From Holothuria scabra (Eukaryota > Echinodermata > Holothuroidea > Aspidochirotida > Holothuriidae), in the NCBI GenBank assembly GCA_037179385.1, contig CM074179.1:72406719-72470718 (forward strand): a DNA stretch of 64,000 nt, given 5' to 3'. This document shows, one piece after another, positions 20,680 to 33,404 of this stretch (positions are counted from its first letter, which is position 1; each line of letters starts with the position of its first letter). The translations under genes and the position numbers were made by a program. The notes beneath the pieces were generated by a model. It was not told the DNA's origin, did no database searches, and was given only the letters and a program-made list of their open reading frames with translations.

Positions 20680-21990
20680 CCATTGTGCAAAAAAATGAAG
20701 GTGTCCGCATGTGGTTAAATATTAATGTCAGCTTCAAATAAAGACAAAAACTAGTAAGACAAACGAAATTATAACGACGAAAGCCTTAGCAATTTCATTT
20801 TATTGTTGCTATTCTCATAATATCTCTGTCTTAAACCAGATAAATATACCTTTATCATTCTTTTAAAGAATGGGATATAATTAAAGATTGGCTTTTACGA
20901 AAAATGTCTAGGGGCACAACATGAGTTAATAGTTGCTAATAATCATCTTATTACATTTTCACGACCACAGAGTTTAGAACATCATCAGCGAGCTACGCTC
21001 TGGATTATAAGCAGAAGATTCTCTGCCAAAAAAATGCAGTCATTTCATTTTGAATCCAAGCGAAGTGCCACGATAGTTGGCGCAGAGCATACAAAAATTC
21101 AAAAAAATTGCGACTTCTCACATTTCCCAAAATGACATTTTCCAGACTGGTAAGTAACTCCAGAGAAGTGTATAACTCTAAGCAGTCTTTTTGTTTTTGA
21201 ACTTTCATTGAAATTAAATTTTTACCAGTCTCCTATAAGGAATGAACAAATTGCAATACGATTAGAAAATTACAAGATGAAACTAAGGTACCATTTGATT
21301 TTCCGTCCAAAACTTTCGGCTCTTAATACACCTGGGTACTATGTTGTCTGCATGTGTAAACTAAAGACAGACAATCGTAACACCTCTCTTGTTAGAATCA
21401 TCCCACAACGCTTTGCAGCTTCCGTCCGAACGATATTCTAACATATAAGGCAAAATCATGTTCAAACCCTGCAGTGAACTTGAGGTTTGTATTATTGTTT
21501 TATGTAGGCTCCAAGAATGTTTGTTGTGGATATTACATGAAAAATTTCAGTGACCATGATGCTTTTTATTTTTCGATCAAATTCTGAAAAGGAGTCGTTC
21601 ACAGCATTTAAGGTTGTTTAAGACCTAAATGGCTGCAGTTTTTTAAATCTCTGCCCGAAATTCAGATCATGCGAAAATTTGGGAGGCAGTCTTCTACCTG
21701 CTCCATGGGCCTCGGGTTGAAGCGGAGGGGTTTTCCCCCTCCCGATTGATTAATTGTGTGTCTTTATATAAGAATTGCACCATAAGCTACCTTTAAATTA
21801 AAATTTGTGTTGCATATTTAACACACTAAACAGGATCTAGAAAAATCTATGAGCGGTGGGATGGTACAGCAGTGCCTTGCTCCGGCTACGCTAGTTCTTG
21901 AAAACGTGTACTTGTATCTAAACGTTCAAGCAGACTTACTAAACAGACTTAAAATCTGTCAGAAGACCAATACAGGGGTCATGTGTGTAT
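20680..21990. other. No gene seen
   Basis: AT-rich sequence with the isolated ~100-bp unit of the 205-bp repeat family at 21055-21155. The ORF at 21208-21441 has no splice support and unremarkable composition. Confidence 0.45.
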
Positions 21991-21997
21991 TCTGCCT

Positions 21998-22733
21998 AGT
22001 GGCGTAGCTAGACTTTTTTCCAATGGGGAAAGCATCCAATTTTTTCGATTTTTCTAAAGTGTGAACACTACTCTATTAGGAACATAATTTGCGGTCCGCG
22101 GAGCTGGCCGAAAATTGGGATTCTTTTAAATAAATATTTCTAAATGTGGAAGTTGTATTGCAGAAAATAGTTTAGATTCTGGGTTTCCTGTAAAGAAATT
22201 TGAAATTTTGGGGGACTATTGAAGAATCTGCATTTCTTATCAGCATATATCTGAGTAAGTGAGTTAGATGGAATGTTACCGTCCAGTTTCTAGAATATAT
22301 CTGAGAAAGCATGTCGATTGAAGATGGTTTTGGTCTATAATGTTATCTAAGGAGTGCGGATTGAGACTTCCCGGCGACATTCAAAAAGCTCCCCAAATTA
22401 TTTTGGCCTTTAAGACAAATATTTCAAAATTGAGAACCTAAGATGAAGAAAATTTAGGGAAACGGCACTGCAGCGGCTCGGAAAGATTCACCACTAGACT
22501 GATTTATGAGCGACCACTTACTACATTAGAGGTTGAAATTTCGTACGCGAAAAGCGGGCGAAAATTTTGCCCTTTTACAAATATGGAGTTTTCATTGGAA
22601 AGCAATCGGAATTTTATAAAGGTAAAGTTGGGGAAGACGCACTTTAGTTGACTGGTGTCTCAAATGGCAAATTTCAGAATTTTTCACTTTTCGAGCCACA
22701 GAGGGCAATCGCCCTCCCTGTAGCTACGTCACT
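21998..22733. mobile_element. GTGGCGTAGCT-ended DNA element, copy 1
   Basis: About 735 bp bounded by AGTGGCGTAGCT and its near reverse complement AGCTACGTCACT. The interior carries several module repeats (AAATATTTCTAAA..., TTGGGGGACTATTGAAGAA, CTATCTAAGGAGTGCGGATTGA). The interior is homologous to 29640-30288. Non-coding. Ends of the CAGTGGCGTA type are often found on hAT-related non-autonomous elements; the superfamily assignment here is inference. Confidence 0.75.
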
Positions 22734-22739
22734 GATTCC

Positions 22740-24730
22740 GCAAACCTGACGGACAAATCCAGGGCTGTCGCGTGAATATACATGAAGTTTCAATAGAGGG
22801 ACGATGACTGATAGATCGCTGTCATTGGGAGAGGTCAAGGTAAGGCGACACAATCCCTGGACAAACTTCCTATTTTGGCTTTTGGAAAAGGGATGGAATA
22901 CAAAATTTCCTACATTCGACCGCATTTTTTAACACGCATGACCACTATTCTAAGCTCGCGCATCCATAACGGAAAGTTGCCAGTTCCAGAATATTCATGA
23001 ACAGTTGATTTCACAACAAAACCTATCTGCCAATCACTACATGACGAGGTGATCCGTCTTCCGAATGGATAAAATGCTATTAATTTTTGTTGCTATGTGT
23101 CTGCGTGAGTTGTTATATCAGAAGGAATATTGGTAAATATGACAACATTGAGCAAGGTCGGAAGCGCGCGGAAAAAAAAAAAACTCGTGGCCGGCCCGAC
23201 TTAAACTAATTGGTTGGAAGTAGAGCTTTAAACTACTCCTAAGTATCTCAAGCTCGCCGAGCGCGTGGAACTTTCGTTTACTTGGTAACCATTTGTTAGA
23301 AAACATGTTCAAAAGTGATTCCTGTTTAAAAAAACCCGTGTAGCCCCAACTCACCCTATGTCTACAGAAATAAAGCTGAAATGCCATTGATGGAAAACTG
23401 GAAATCGGGGGAGCCTGGGCCATATCCAGACGGACAATCAACCATTATTGAAATGATGCGTAAGTTAGATATGATTGAAATGGTACTGAAAATTACTAAG
23501 CCGATGGAACTGAAGCGCGCAGAGCCCGCAAAAATTTTGGCAGCCCTGAAGAGTTAGCAAAAGAAGGGCTAAAAGGTGCTTTAATGAAGAAAAGTCTACG
23601 GATATACTTGGAAAAGTTGATATGAGCCAAGTCGGAAAAAGCGTGCTAGAGCGAGATAGAGGAAATTACAACTGGAGCCTCAGATTTCCAACCATCGTGG
23701 CTCTGAAGACTTTTTAAGGGGGGGGTGAGACACCTCCACACCCCATCCCCGCCCGCGACGACCTTGATTCAGACATCACTTGGCTAGTTTGTGTTTACAG
23801 AGTACTTTTTCATTAAAAAGCCTGATCTAACTTTCCAACGTGCTACGCTTTGTTCTACATTCTGAGATGTGAAGAAATGATTTGCTTAGTGTGGTTTCGA
23901 GGAAAGTTGGTACTTTAGAATATTGTTTTTAATATTTATCTTTTTACATTATTTGTTAAAAACCGAAGATCTTAACTAAAGTATGGGAAGCAAGGAAAAT
24001 GTCTCAACTATGATGCCCTTTTGGGGGAGTTGGCAATGCGTGGGAACAATCTGAATTCATCGCTAACTTCGTGTACCACATTTTACTCTGTTTTGCCACA
24101 TGCGTAAACTTGACACAACTTACTTACTCTCTCAATCAAAAATTTCAGTTGTAAAAATAATGCAGGGAAAAGGGTGGTCCTGTCAATCAAGTTGATTAAA
24201 ACACTACATGATTCAATTTTCCCTATTAAGCAATTGCATATCCCCTGCCACAATTATTAATTTCTGTTCCCATGTGGTAAGTGCATCACGTTTTTTTAAG
24301 GGTAGGAAACCAAGATATATAGTCAAAACATTAAAAATGTTAGCTATTAAGGTAAATATTTATTGACATCGATTTGCCCATGAATCGTGGTAGACATGAA
24401 ATGTATATTTATTAGGTTTGCTCTTAAAATCTTTTGCTTACAATATCAAAATTTATCTTACCTTCAGTTATTCGTTTTGGTCTTGAAGTAATGAAAAAGA
24501 TGTCTCCTTCGAAGGCTATATGGGGGTGTCTTCAGATATTCCTGAAACCCAATTTTGTTTAAAATCATTTTAAAAAGAATATATCTTAAATATGATCCCT
24601 TTAGGGTGATGCCAAAATTCATCGAACCTAGTCTCAGCTGATGTGAATATGATTCTCTTCTTATTATATTTGCCCATCATCAGTTCGGGAGATCAATGTT
24701 TTGGGGTGAAAAGTAAAATAGAACTTTTTG
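22740..24730. other. No gene seen
   Basis: Mixed sequence with short A-runs and a C/G-rich patch near 23718-23760. The ORFs at 22674-22925 and 23118-23441 on the minus strand lack splice signals; the second contains an Arg/Phe-rich run caused by a poly-A tract. No repeats were identified. Confidence 0.4.
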
Positions 24731-24737
24731 GCCAATG

Positions 24738-24901
24738 TGCACTGTTTAACTAGCAATTTTCTAACTGGCTAACGGTTGAGTTAATCCCTAACCTAATCCC
24801 TAACCCTATAAAAAGATACCATTGGTACAATGCAATGAATACATCCGGTGCAATACGATGGTAAGAGCCAATCTAAAAAGTCCTGTTAATGTTAATGCAC
24901 A
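24738..24901. mobile_element. ~160-bp inverted-repeat element, copy 1
   Basis: The left end TGCACTGTTTAAC is mirrored by GTTAATGTTAATGCAC at the right. The interior contains CTAACTGGCTAACGGTTGAG, telomere-like AATCCCTAACCC and CAATACGATGG. A second copy lies at 41451-41590 with the same modules. Short MITE, no ORF. The CCCTAA runs are part of the element rather than interstitial telomere DNA. Confidence 0.7.
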
Positions 24902-24904
24902 TCA

Positions 24905-26745
24905 GGTGGAATTTTCACCATAGCGAGTTAATTTTTCCTGTCTCCATAGGTATTCTCTAAACACAGTATTGACCTCTTCACTGTTGTCTATTTGTAAACT
25001 CGTGCGCCCTGTTTAACGAGTAAATCCTTGATTAGCCGTTTTCATTGTATATTGCATTATTGCATTCTTTTTAACGCATAAGGTTAGAAGGCGTGGTTCT
25101 TGAATTTGCTATTGGGAGGGGGCGCGTTGAGATGGCTTGAAACGGCAGGATGTATATATTTTTTATAAATATGGGAATCGCCACTGACTGGCTATGGTGA
25201 AATATACAATAATATAAAGCCATACCATACATAGCATACCTGAGAGACTCAGCGCAACCGGTCCTGTTTACCGACGTTCATAAGAGAAACGCCTACACTG
25301 ATGTACGTACATCTAACTAACGGAACTGCCGGTAAAAAGGACTCGTTTTTTGACTTCCAATAAATGGTCATCGTCAACTCGATTTTAATAAAGCTATCAT
25401 GGATGTCACTTAGAGTACGGCATCTGTTCTCAAGTTTCGTGGTGACGCAATTGACCTATGTGGTATGGAGACTTAGACTAAGCCATGATTCATTCATTAG
25501 AAGTAAATCAGGACGTGCGAAGCGAGAAACACTGCACTCTAAAAACAGTTGGGTAAAAAGCGTTGAGCAAAATAAAAAATGTCCAACATGAGCAAATTAT
25601 TGCACAACAAATGGGTAAACAACAGTACCCATATTGTTACGCAAATTAAGGTTGGGTAGAATCCAAGTGTTGGTAAAGAGTGATGGGCAACTTTCAAAGT
25701 ATCCAACATCTGGCTAAAATATTGTTTGGCACGAAAGATAGAAATTGACCAATCAGATAACTAGTTTAAGTACAGGTGATTTTTTTTTTTCATTTTCAAA
25801 ACGTATTTTCTAACTCTGTCTGGAAATTTTCTCAAGCTTTCGCTTGCATCACTTTTTCCTCTTTTGACAAAGTTGTAGCCCAACATTTATTAGAAGTGGT
25901 TTCCAAAATGTAGGGGAAATTCCTCTTCCCTTTACATTACAAAATGCAGCGCTCCTTCAAGACCACACCCACTTGCCTATGCACAAAATTGACTCCATCG
26001 ATGACTGTTGGTGTGGTTGAGATGCAATTGATAAAAAGAATAAAAGTAAAATTGCAATCTCGCGAGTTGGGCTTATACCAGCGATGGTACTTAGGGGGCC
26101 GGGGGGGGGGGGGGAAATGTGCATATGGCCAGCAGGCTTTGCCAAGAACAGTCGAAACCGTCATTGAATAGTGATAATCAATGGTAATAAGACATCTTAC
26201 ACAAAAGACGTTGTATAGTCTTTTTGTAGTATCTTACTTTTTAGTTTGATGTCACAAAAAAAAAAGTTTGGGGGCTTTCGTGTTATTGTACCTTCCTCTC
26301 AAAAAGTGAAGTGGCACCTCCTGGTCCTAACAAATCGATGCCTATGATCAAGTCTGTAAACTGACTTATGACAATCAACGCAGCAAAAATTGCTCAAAGG
26401 TTCACGAATACTACCAAACATTACCGTAATTTTGTTGACTAACAAACAAAGTTTTTAAATATGCCAGTATTTTTTTTCCTAGAAACAATGGAAATTTCCA
26501 GGTTGTTCTGAATAATCGACTTTGTTTATAATTCGCTAGGATTCATTTGCATAACTGGAGAAAATTGAGAATGGCACCACGAAGACTACAACAACCCCCC
26601 CCCCCCTCCCCAACCGGAAAAAATTATCGTCCCGGCCTGGTGATCTCCTGAGCCAAATATATTCACATGATCATTCCATCATTTATCTAATCATTATTTA
26701 AAGTGTAAATCAAGTAAAAAAAAGTCCAAAAATATATATTTAACT
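24905..26745. other. No supported gene
   Basis: Contains a G13 run near 26100, a C-run near 26596 and a stretch at 25540-25740 with repeated CCAACAT/GGGTAAA motifs suggesting a decayed repeat. Frames at 25364-25591 and around 25940-26170 (both strands) overlap and lack splice sites. Confidence 0.4.
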
Positions 26746-26748
26746 TCA

Positions 26749-27018
26749 AGATATAAAATTTTGAAGTTTATTCCCTCAAATTAAAATGGCACTGCATAGT
26801 GCAATAATTTGCGATGTCATTGTTGCACTACTCAAATTACAATCTTTTGTTTTTCTGGAAGTTACTGCTCCTATACTAAGGTGTGATAGCACTCTTATTG
26901 GGTGATGTATTGAATTAGGCCCTCTCTGTGCAACATGGTATGCAAGCAAACAGGAAGTATGCAAGGCCATAAAACATTTTTAATTTTAAGTGAATAAACT
27001 TCAACATTTTATATCTCG
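26749..27018. mobile_element. ~270-bp inverted-repeat element
   Basis: AGATATAAAATTTTGAAGTT at the left pairs with AACTTCAACATTTTATATCT at the right. The AT-rich interior includes ATGGCACTGCATAGTGCAA. The sequence to the right of it (to ~27100) matches the start of the window. No coding content; the minus-strand frame at 26776-26970 lies entirely inside and is not a gene. Confidence 0.65.
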
Positions 27019-27099
27019 CCTAAAGAATGTCCTATAAAGGAGGGAGTTACACTGTCAGAATCCGTTTTTCATGCTGTTTAATACATACTTTTCAATTTT

Positions 27100-27850
27100 T
27101 TGGACAAGAAGTTATTCCCAAGGTGTTTCTCATAGTTTTCATAAATTGGGACTGAAGGCTTCAACAGGATCGCATGTAAGAAATGTACACCCCTCCAGTC
27201 ACTGTTAAAATTACAACTTCCACAGACGTAGTATGTGCAACATATTGAAAGCCTCTTTAATCCCTCAATTGGCTCTAACTTCTATAGCTAGGCGTCAAAC
27301 ACCTTGGTGTCCGACTTCAAAACCTCAAATAAATAATGAAGTTCGCGGCCTTTGTGTGTAAAGTTTTGAGGCATCCCCGTCCATTCGATGAAGCAAACAC
27401 TTTCAACGAAACGGCAGTCTGCATTGCCTTTTAATCACAATTTGTCTTTTAGGAAAGACAGGCATAAAATATAAAAACAAAAAAAAATATTTTACAAAAA
27501 ATATATGTTGAGAACTAGATTGATAATCTACCAAGGTTCTCATTAAGCACAGCACACTAGGGGATGCCCTAAAACATGAAACTAGGGTTTTGTCTCGCTA
27601 CGGGTGAGTTTTGGACACTAGTGAGAAGTGTAGAAAATAGAAGATTAGTAAAAATTAAAACTGTCTGGGGTAATGATTATGTCTTAAAGTAAAATATGGA
27701 GGTTGCAGACACGCGTTTTGACAATGCCGATGTTTAAACATTTAACACTTTGAATCAACAACATATAAAGGAACTTTCTTTGGCCGAGCATCCCCTGAAG
27801 TGTTGGATCTCATGATAGAAATGCTAATCCTCTGTTTGTATTTTTTTTCA
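27100..27850. other. No gene seen
   Basis: AT-rich. It ends in the T-rich stretch that forms the acceptor of the exon at 27852. Confidence 0.45.
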
Positions 27851-27851
27851 G

Positions 27852-27928
27852 TATTTTGGTCACTGGCAATCAAGTTTTATGCCACCTGAAAAAAAGGCTT
27901 ATGCAGCGAAGAAACACAAAAGAGAGAT
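27852..27928 (+). CDS. Exon-like segment of 77 bp with strong splice sites
   Basis: The acceptor TGTATTTTTTTTCAG ends at 27851 and a consensus donor, GAT|GTAAGT, follows 27928. Two frames are open: one reads YFGHWQSSFMPPEKKAYAAK then KHKRE, the other ILVTGNQVLCHLKKRLMQRR. I cannot choose between them. It may be an internal exon of a plus-strand gene whose other exons I could not connect in frame; it does not join the 29488 segment without a stop. Unrecognised. Confidence 0.45.
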
Positions 27929-27934
27929 GTAAGT

Positions 27935-29480
27935 CTTAATATAAAATTCATGTGTAAAATTAAATTCATACATACCACAAGACTCAACGTATTCACTGGC
28001 TGGTTAGTTGACTTTAATACTTCCCTCCTGAGCGTTTGGCACTATAGTGTTTCGAGAAGAGAATCCCAAGTCCTATTGTCATGTCTCGAAAGGAAGCCCT
28101 GTTGCGAATAAAAAGAAATAATAATTACACAATCCGGAAAACCCGGATTGCGAAATACCAACACTTGACCCTCTTTAAACCTATTTCAATAACTCATAAA
28201 TGCGCTTGATGCGTTGTGAAATTAAAAGCAGGCAAAAAGGGAGGGAGAAATTTTGTCACGCGACTGGAAACGTGAATAAGCCCTTAGATACAGCCTGTAC
28301 AAAAACCGAACGAATCTATTTTCGAAAGTCCTCTCGACTCTCTGACAAAGAGCCGTTCGGAGAAATCAAAGTAAAAGCTGCCTCACGAGGAAGCTGTACG
28401 TTAACCGAAGGAAAAAACGTGACCAACCTCACGGCTCTTAGACCATTTAGACCATTCACATCATTTTCATGTATGGCTCCATTCTAGATACGATGAAAAA
28501 ACACACTAGACATGATCTTAACCAAAATGTATCTATGTTTCCGACTCCTGCTTACGACCAAGTTTTTCATTTCTTTTGCGTTTAGCGTGATTTGGTCATA
28601 GTTCGCATAAAAATTTTGTATTACCATATTTATCTGGGGTTTAGTTGAACCATATTTTTTCTACAATACCAGTAAGTACTGCCAACAGTCTTAGGTCTAG
28701 TATGGGAAAGAAACACAAACTTAGGCAAATCGATGGTGCTTGCTGTTGTATTTCATTACAGATTTTTGGGGGAGGTAACGTCCAAATGGAGAATCTCATG
28801 AGAAATTTTCGGGGATTTATCGCCTTGTCTCAGTTGGGAAGCAGATCTCACATTTGTGACGGTCACCGTTATTGTGCAATCTTTACAACCTCAGCATTCC
28901 CGGTGAAATGCATTCTGGAAGACCGTTCTCGAGTGGGCATACGCAGAGCGAAAACGGACACTCGATAAAAATTTCAGTAATTCTAGCTTATTCAAGGTCT
29001 TACGTAATAGCGTATTTTTGGCAATTGAAGAAAAATGGAAATTTAAATATTCAAAAGAAACTCGTTACAGTAGATAGCGATAACTAGCAAGTGAACTTTG
29101 GATGGAGTTTTTCGTCATAAGCTATCCGAGAAAACCGAAGGAGCTAGAGCACACTTGCTAAGTTAAGAACTGCAAATTTGACGTCTTCAAGATGAAAATA
29201 TGTTGAAATATCATTTGAAAGAGAGAAAACAAATGATATTTCCGAAAGATAGTGGTAACTTTCTTGTTATCCTGTTATCTTTACTAAAAATGCTATGAAG
29301 AACACTGTGTCTTTGTTCTTATCTCAGTATTCATAATATGTGTACATACTTTCGCATCACTTACGTATGTGCACTCCCGATGCATGGCATTGTGTTGGAT
29401 CCTGTATCGCAGTGCTGCAATATACTAGGTACCATCATGCATTGCGTTTCGAGATTGCTGACTGCCTAACATGTGTACTG
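27935..29480. other. No further exon resolved
   Basis: The overlapping ORFs at 28200-28487 and 28645-28968 are not flanked by convincing splice sites and show no recognisable domains. An AG (CTACAATACCAG) near 28671 could be an acceptor but has nothing coherent after it. Confidence 0.35.
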
Positions 29481-29487
29481 GAACCAG

Positions 29488-29560
29488 ATTCGTAGCATGA
29501 ACAAAGCGGGATTGACCGTCTTCAGGAAAATTGGAATGATTCATCAACTAACCGTTGTGG
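29488..29560 (+). CDS. Exon-like segment of 73 bp ending at a perfect donor
   Basis: The acceptor-like GTGTACTGGAACCAG ends at 29487 and TGG|GTAAGT follows 29560. The frame is open, with an internal ATG at 29497: MNKAGLTVFRKIGMIHQLTV, ending in phase 1. That phase is compatible with the exon-like segment at 38913-38983, which begins with two bases of a split codon, but ~9 kb separates them, and the self-contained gene at 35.9-36.3 kb lies between, so linkage is speculative. Could be the first coding exon of an unrecognised gene. Confidence 0.35.
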
Positions 29561-29639
29561 GTAAGTATATTTCCTAAAAATATTGTCAGCACCTGGTGTT
29601 TGTTATGAACTTCGTGGATGATTTTTGGACAAATTTGTT

Positions 29640-30288
29640 AAACCCCTAAATTTTCCGATCTTTTCTAAAGTGTGAACACTCTTGTATGAGGAACGTTATT
29701 TGCTGTGCACCGAAAATTTGAGTTATTTAAACAAATATTTGTAAATCCGGAGCTTATATTGCAGAAAATAGTTTGGATTCTGGATTTCCTGTAAGGAAAT
29801 TTGAATATTTGGGGGACTATCTAAGAATCTGCGTGCCCTATTAGCATATACCTGAAATAGCATGTCGACTGAAGGTCGTTGTTACATATTGCTATCTAAG
29901 GGGTGCGGATTGAGGCTTCTCCGCGACATTCAAAAAACTCCCGAAACTTTGTTGCCTTTTTAGATATATTTCAAACTTAAGAGCTTTCCTGAAGAAAATT
30001 TAGGGAAAGGACACTGTAGAAGCTCGGTAAATTTTACCACCAGACTTATTTATGAGGAAGTGACCAATTATTGCATTAGAGGTTACAAATATGGGGGGGG
30101 GGGGGAGAAAACAAATAATTACAAATACAGAGCTTTTATTAGAAAGAATTCGAAATTGAGTGAAGGAAAAGTTGGAAAAATCACACTGTAGTTGACTGGT
30201 ATCTCAAATGGCAAATTTCCGAATATTTCTCTTTTTCGAGCCGGGTGAGGGGGGCAAACGCCCTCTGTCCCCTGTAGTTACGCCACTG
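29640..30288. mobile_element. GTGGCGTAGCT-type DNA element, copy 2
   Basis: The interior matches the element at 21998-22733: TCTAAAGTGTGAACACT, TTGCAGAAAATAGTTTGGAT, TTTCCTGTAAGGAAATTTGA and GGGGTGCGGATTGAGG. The right end GTAGTTACGCCACTG is intact; the left terminus is not recognisable, so the copy is 5'-truncated or eroded. It includes a G-run near 30095. No coding sequence. Confidence 0.75.
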
Positions 30289-30289
30289 T

Positions 30290-31383
30290 TCGTCGCAATA
30301 TCTTTGATGGGAATGGGTGAGTTTAAGATCTTTCCGTGTGCTTTGTAAGCCAACAATGGCGCTTAGTTTGGAAGCAATGGACTTCGCAAAGCTACGTCAT
30401 CGATTTAAGTGCGTAGCATCACGTGGTTCGGGTGAACCTACCCATATACAGCCGTGTAGCCATGAAGTTGTCAAGGGGGTGGGCCTATGCAGACGTGTTT
30501 TCGAGGGAGCTTTTCTACCGCGCCCCAGCGCACTCGCGCACTGATAGCAGGGTGTAGGGTTACGCTCTCTTACATTGTGGAATATTTTGGTTTTTTTAAG
30601 GTGAATCAAACAACACCTTCAGACAAGTGTAACTAAAAGTGTTGCATTTGTACATAAGCCTTGGCTACCACTAGATACCGTGTGTGTCTGATATGTAACA
30701 ATTTGCCCCAATTAGCCTTTTGTTAAATTTAAGAATACAAAAATAAAATGTCAAGGAGGGGGCTGCTGATACTTTTGCCCGTTCCCCCTAGCTAAAAGAC
30801 TCCCCTTTTACCACCGAAGATTACCTTCCTCTCATTAGAATAATAGTACACTGACAATCAAGGCACTTTGAGTAGGTTAACTTGTTGTCTGGGCCTTAGG
30901 ACAACACAATTTAATTACGTTATTTGGAAACATTGCATAAAATGGAGCTATCTTGATCATTCCGGGGAAGGCGGTCACCCTCCTGACCATATGGACGCTC
31001 CACCAATGCTACCGTTGTTATTCCAAAGCGCAAATGCGTAGGTGCTCCAAAATAACCCTTACTCTTGAATCGGACCGTGACTTACGACCCTCGGGGAAAA
31101 AAACCCCTTATTGTATATTCTCTATAACAATTTTTAGGAAGAATAACGACCAGGAAAAAATGAAAAAATGATTTTTCGAAACTTTTCGGAATAACGATTT
31201 AATTTTCATTTTAGAATAATGGCCCTAACAACTTCGGAATTATGATGAGAGCCCCAGTTGTTCAACTAAATGATCATAATTATACGCTACGCCATATCAA
31301 AGTTCTGAAATTCATGTAATTGATATTGCATAGGGTAGTAACCTTTTGTTTATGTCAAAAACACTCTCTGAATCGTGCAGCTT
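30290..31383. other. No gene seen
   Basis: The pair of opposing ORFs at 30317-30609 are shadows of each other with no splice support. The region 31100-31255 has short repeated GAATAACGA/GAATAATGG motifs, perhaps a decayed tandem array. Confidence 0.4.
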
Positions 31384-31419
31384 TTATTCCACAAACTATA
31401 GACTGAGAGAATGTTTGGA

Positions 31420-31617
31420 TTACTCATTTAGCTCTGTTAGCAGTACCAGCTCACCAGGATATCGCCTTACGTAAAAAGAGGTTTTTGGATTGCACAAATG
31501 GTCCACGCGGAGCGGACTCTGTTTTCTCAGCTCCTCAGCTTCCACAATCACCGTCCGCCAAAACGAACAGGACTGCATCAAATTATCGACGCAAACTCCA
31601 TAATATGATTTATTCAT
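31420..31617 (-). CDS. Possible 3' terminal exon or small gene
   Basis: The minus-strand frame from ATG at 31615-31617 runs 65 codons to a stop and has balanced composition, including SFWRTVIVEAEELRKQSPLR and TSFYVRRYPGELVLLTELNE. An AATAAA signal lies ~30 bases downstream (complement near 31384-31389), which supports a genuine 3' end. The upstream boundary is uncertain: an acceptor-like AATTTGATGCAG lies within the frame, so the exon may be shorter. I do not recognise the protein. Confidence 0.4.
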   Translation of the reverse strand: MNKSYYGVCVDNLMQSCSFWRTVIVEAEELRKQSPLRVDHLCNPKTSFYVRRYPGELVLLTELNE

Positions 31618-31619
31618 AT

Positions 31620-33400
31620 GCCCTCACATTAATCATTCTATTGTTTTATTTTTGATTATTGTAAAACCTGAGATATCCTATCATTTTTGTGTTGCATAAC
31701 CACCTGTGCAATGGGTAGTAGCGGAATCTTGGGTATTACTATGGCATGCCTCTGTGAGTTGTATGGGCTATACTACATAACTTAAACGAGACAATACGTT
31801 GCATCCTTTTGAATATCATATTCAACCAGTCTCGAGACCTCATATTTCTATGACATTAAAGAAAAATGTTTGGCGTTCACTGTGCCAGTCGTTAGGCATG
31901 TGACTGAACAAGGACCACGCTGTCCTTCTTGCTACGCAGTTTACACAAAGGGATGCTCTATGAAGTAATGGGATGAACTACAAATTGCACAACTGTTAGA
32001 ACACTAACTAGAAGATGAGAAGTGCCCTCCAAATATAGAAAAAAAAAACATGGCATAAATCATATATTTCTGTACGAGGAGAGAAACGTATGGAGACAAC
32101 ACGAAAGGAATCACCCATGAAATGTAGTCTAGTCGTAAGAGGTTTCATACCTTCTGTATTAAAATTTCGAAGTACCGAACTTTTATTAATCACATAACGT
32201 TGTTGCGAACCGTTCATAACAGCATTTTCTTCCTTCTTTCCGAGGCCAGTAAATGTTCGGTAGCAATCGTTTAAGCACAGTTGGTAAGATCATTCAAAAC
32301 TTCCCACGCTGAATCGTATAAAGTGATGTCAAATATAAAAAGATCATTACCCTCGTTGGCCTTCAAATTGTTTATAATCGCAACATGTAATGTGTGGAAG
32401 TGCATATGTCCAACCACAGTGTAGTAATGATTGCAGCCACTAAGTTTAAGATTTTGTATGCAGGTTATTCTTAGCATATATACTGCCTTTTAAAGCATAG
32501 CTCGGCCCATAAGGCAACTTATCTTAGGCAAATGAAGGCATATCCTATACCTAGGGTCATGTATGAAAGAAAGGAATACTCCAAACCATGTCCTGCAAAC
32601 CCTGCAGCAATACCTATTACCAACTGCAGATATAACCCTTTTAATAAAAAAAATACCTGCAAATTTTCAACATGTTAGCAGGATGTTTTGCCAGCTGAGT
32701 ACATTGCTTCAGATTGTTTTGATTTTTCTTTGTAATTAAATCTCCTGAATGACCTTGAAATATCGTTGAAATATTTGGATGTATCTTGCTGTACATCTAG
32801 CATAACCCAAAGCCATATGAAGAGCACAACACACAATATTGATTAATACTCTCTGAAGCGGCTTCAGAATTATAAATAATTGAATGAGATGTCATATTAA
32901 AGTGTCGTGAAAACATCAAAGATTTCCAACAATGCACTTCATTGCCAAGAAAAGCAGTTCTTTGGAAATTATTGGGGGCCTATCCTCTGAACGCTATATG
33001 TTATTGAGATGCAATTTTGACCTCCTGAAAAAGAAAATGTTTTGCTCATTTTGAAGTAAATGAATTTTGTTTCTGGAATTGGAATTAGCTTTTAAGTCAA
33101 CACCTGAGGCAGTTCTAGACCTAGTTGTCATAGTGATTGGTATTTCCGTCCACCATGTGGCAGGTATGTAGCCAGAGTAACCAATTTAAATGTGAGGGAT
33201 TTCGACTATGGGTTTTGCTGTCATGGGGAAAGGGTGGAGAGAAGTGTATCTGTCACTGATTTTCTGCCCCGAGACTGTATGGAAAATGGCGTGTGGGCAT
33301 TTTTTAACAACTTCCAATGAATGATAAAATACCCCAATAAAATAAGTTGATACAAATAAACTATATCAAAGTCCAATATCTCACCCCCGTAGGCCGCAAC
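31620..33400. other. No gene seen
   Basis: AT-rich, apparently unique sequence. The ORFs at 32008-32217 and 32271-32477 (minus) have neither splice sites nor domain signatures. Confidence 0.45.
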
Positions 33401-33404
33401 TGTT

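Noticed and set aside
24780..24815. Interstitial telomere repeat (CCCTAA)
   Set aside because: Only a few degenerate units, located inside a MITE that recurs at 41.5 kb with the same motif; part of the element rather than telomere DNA.
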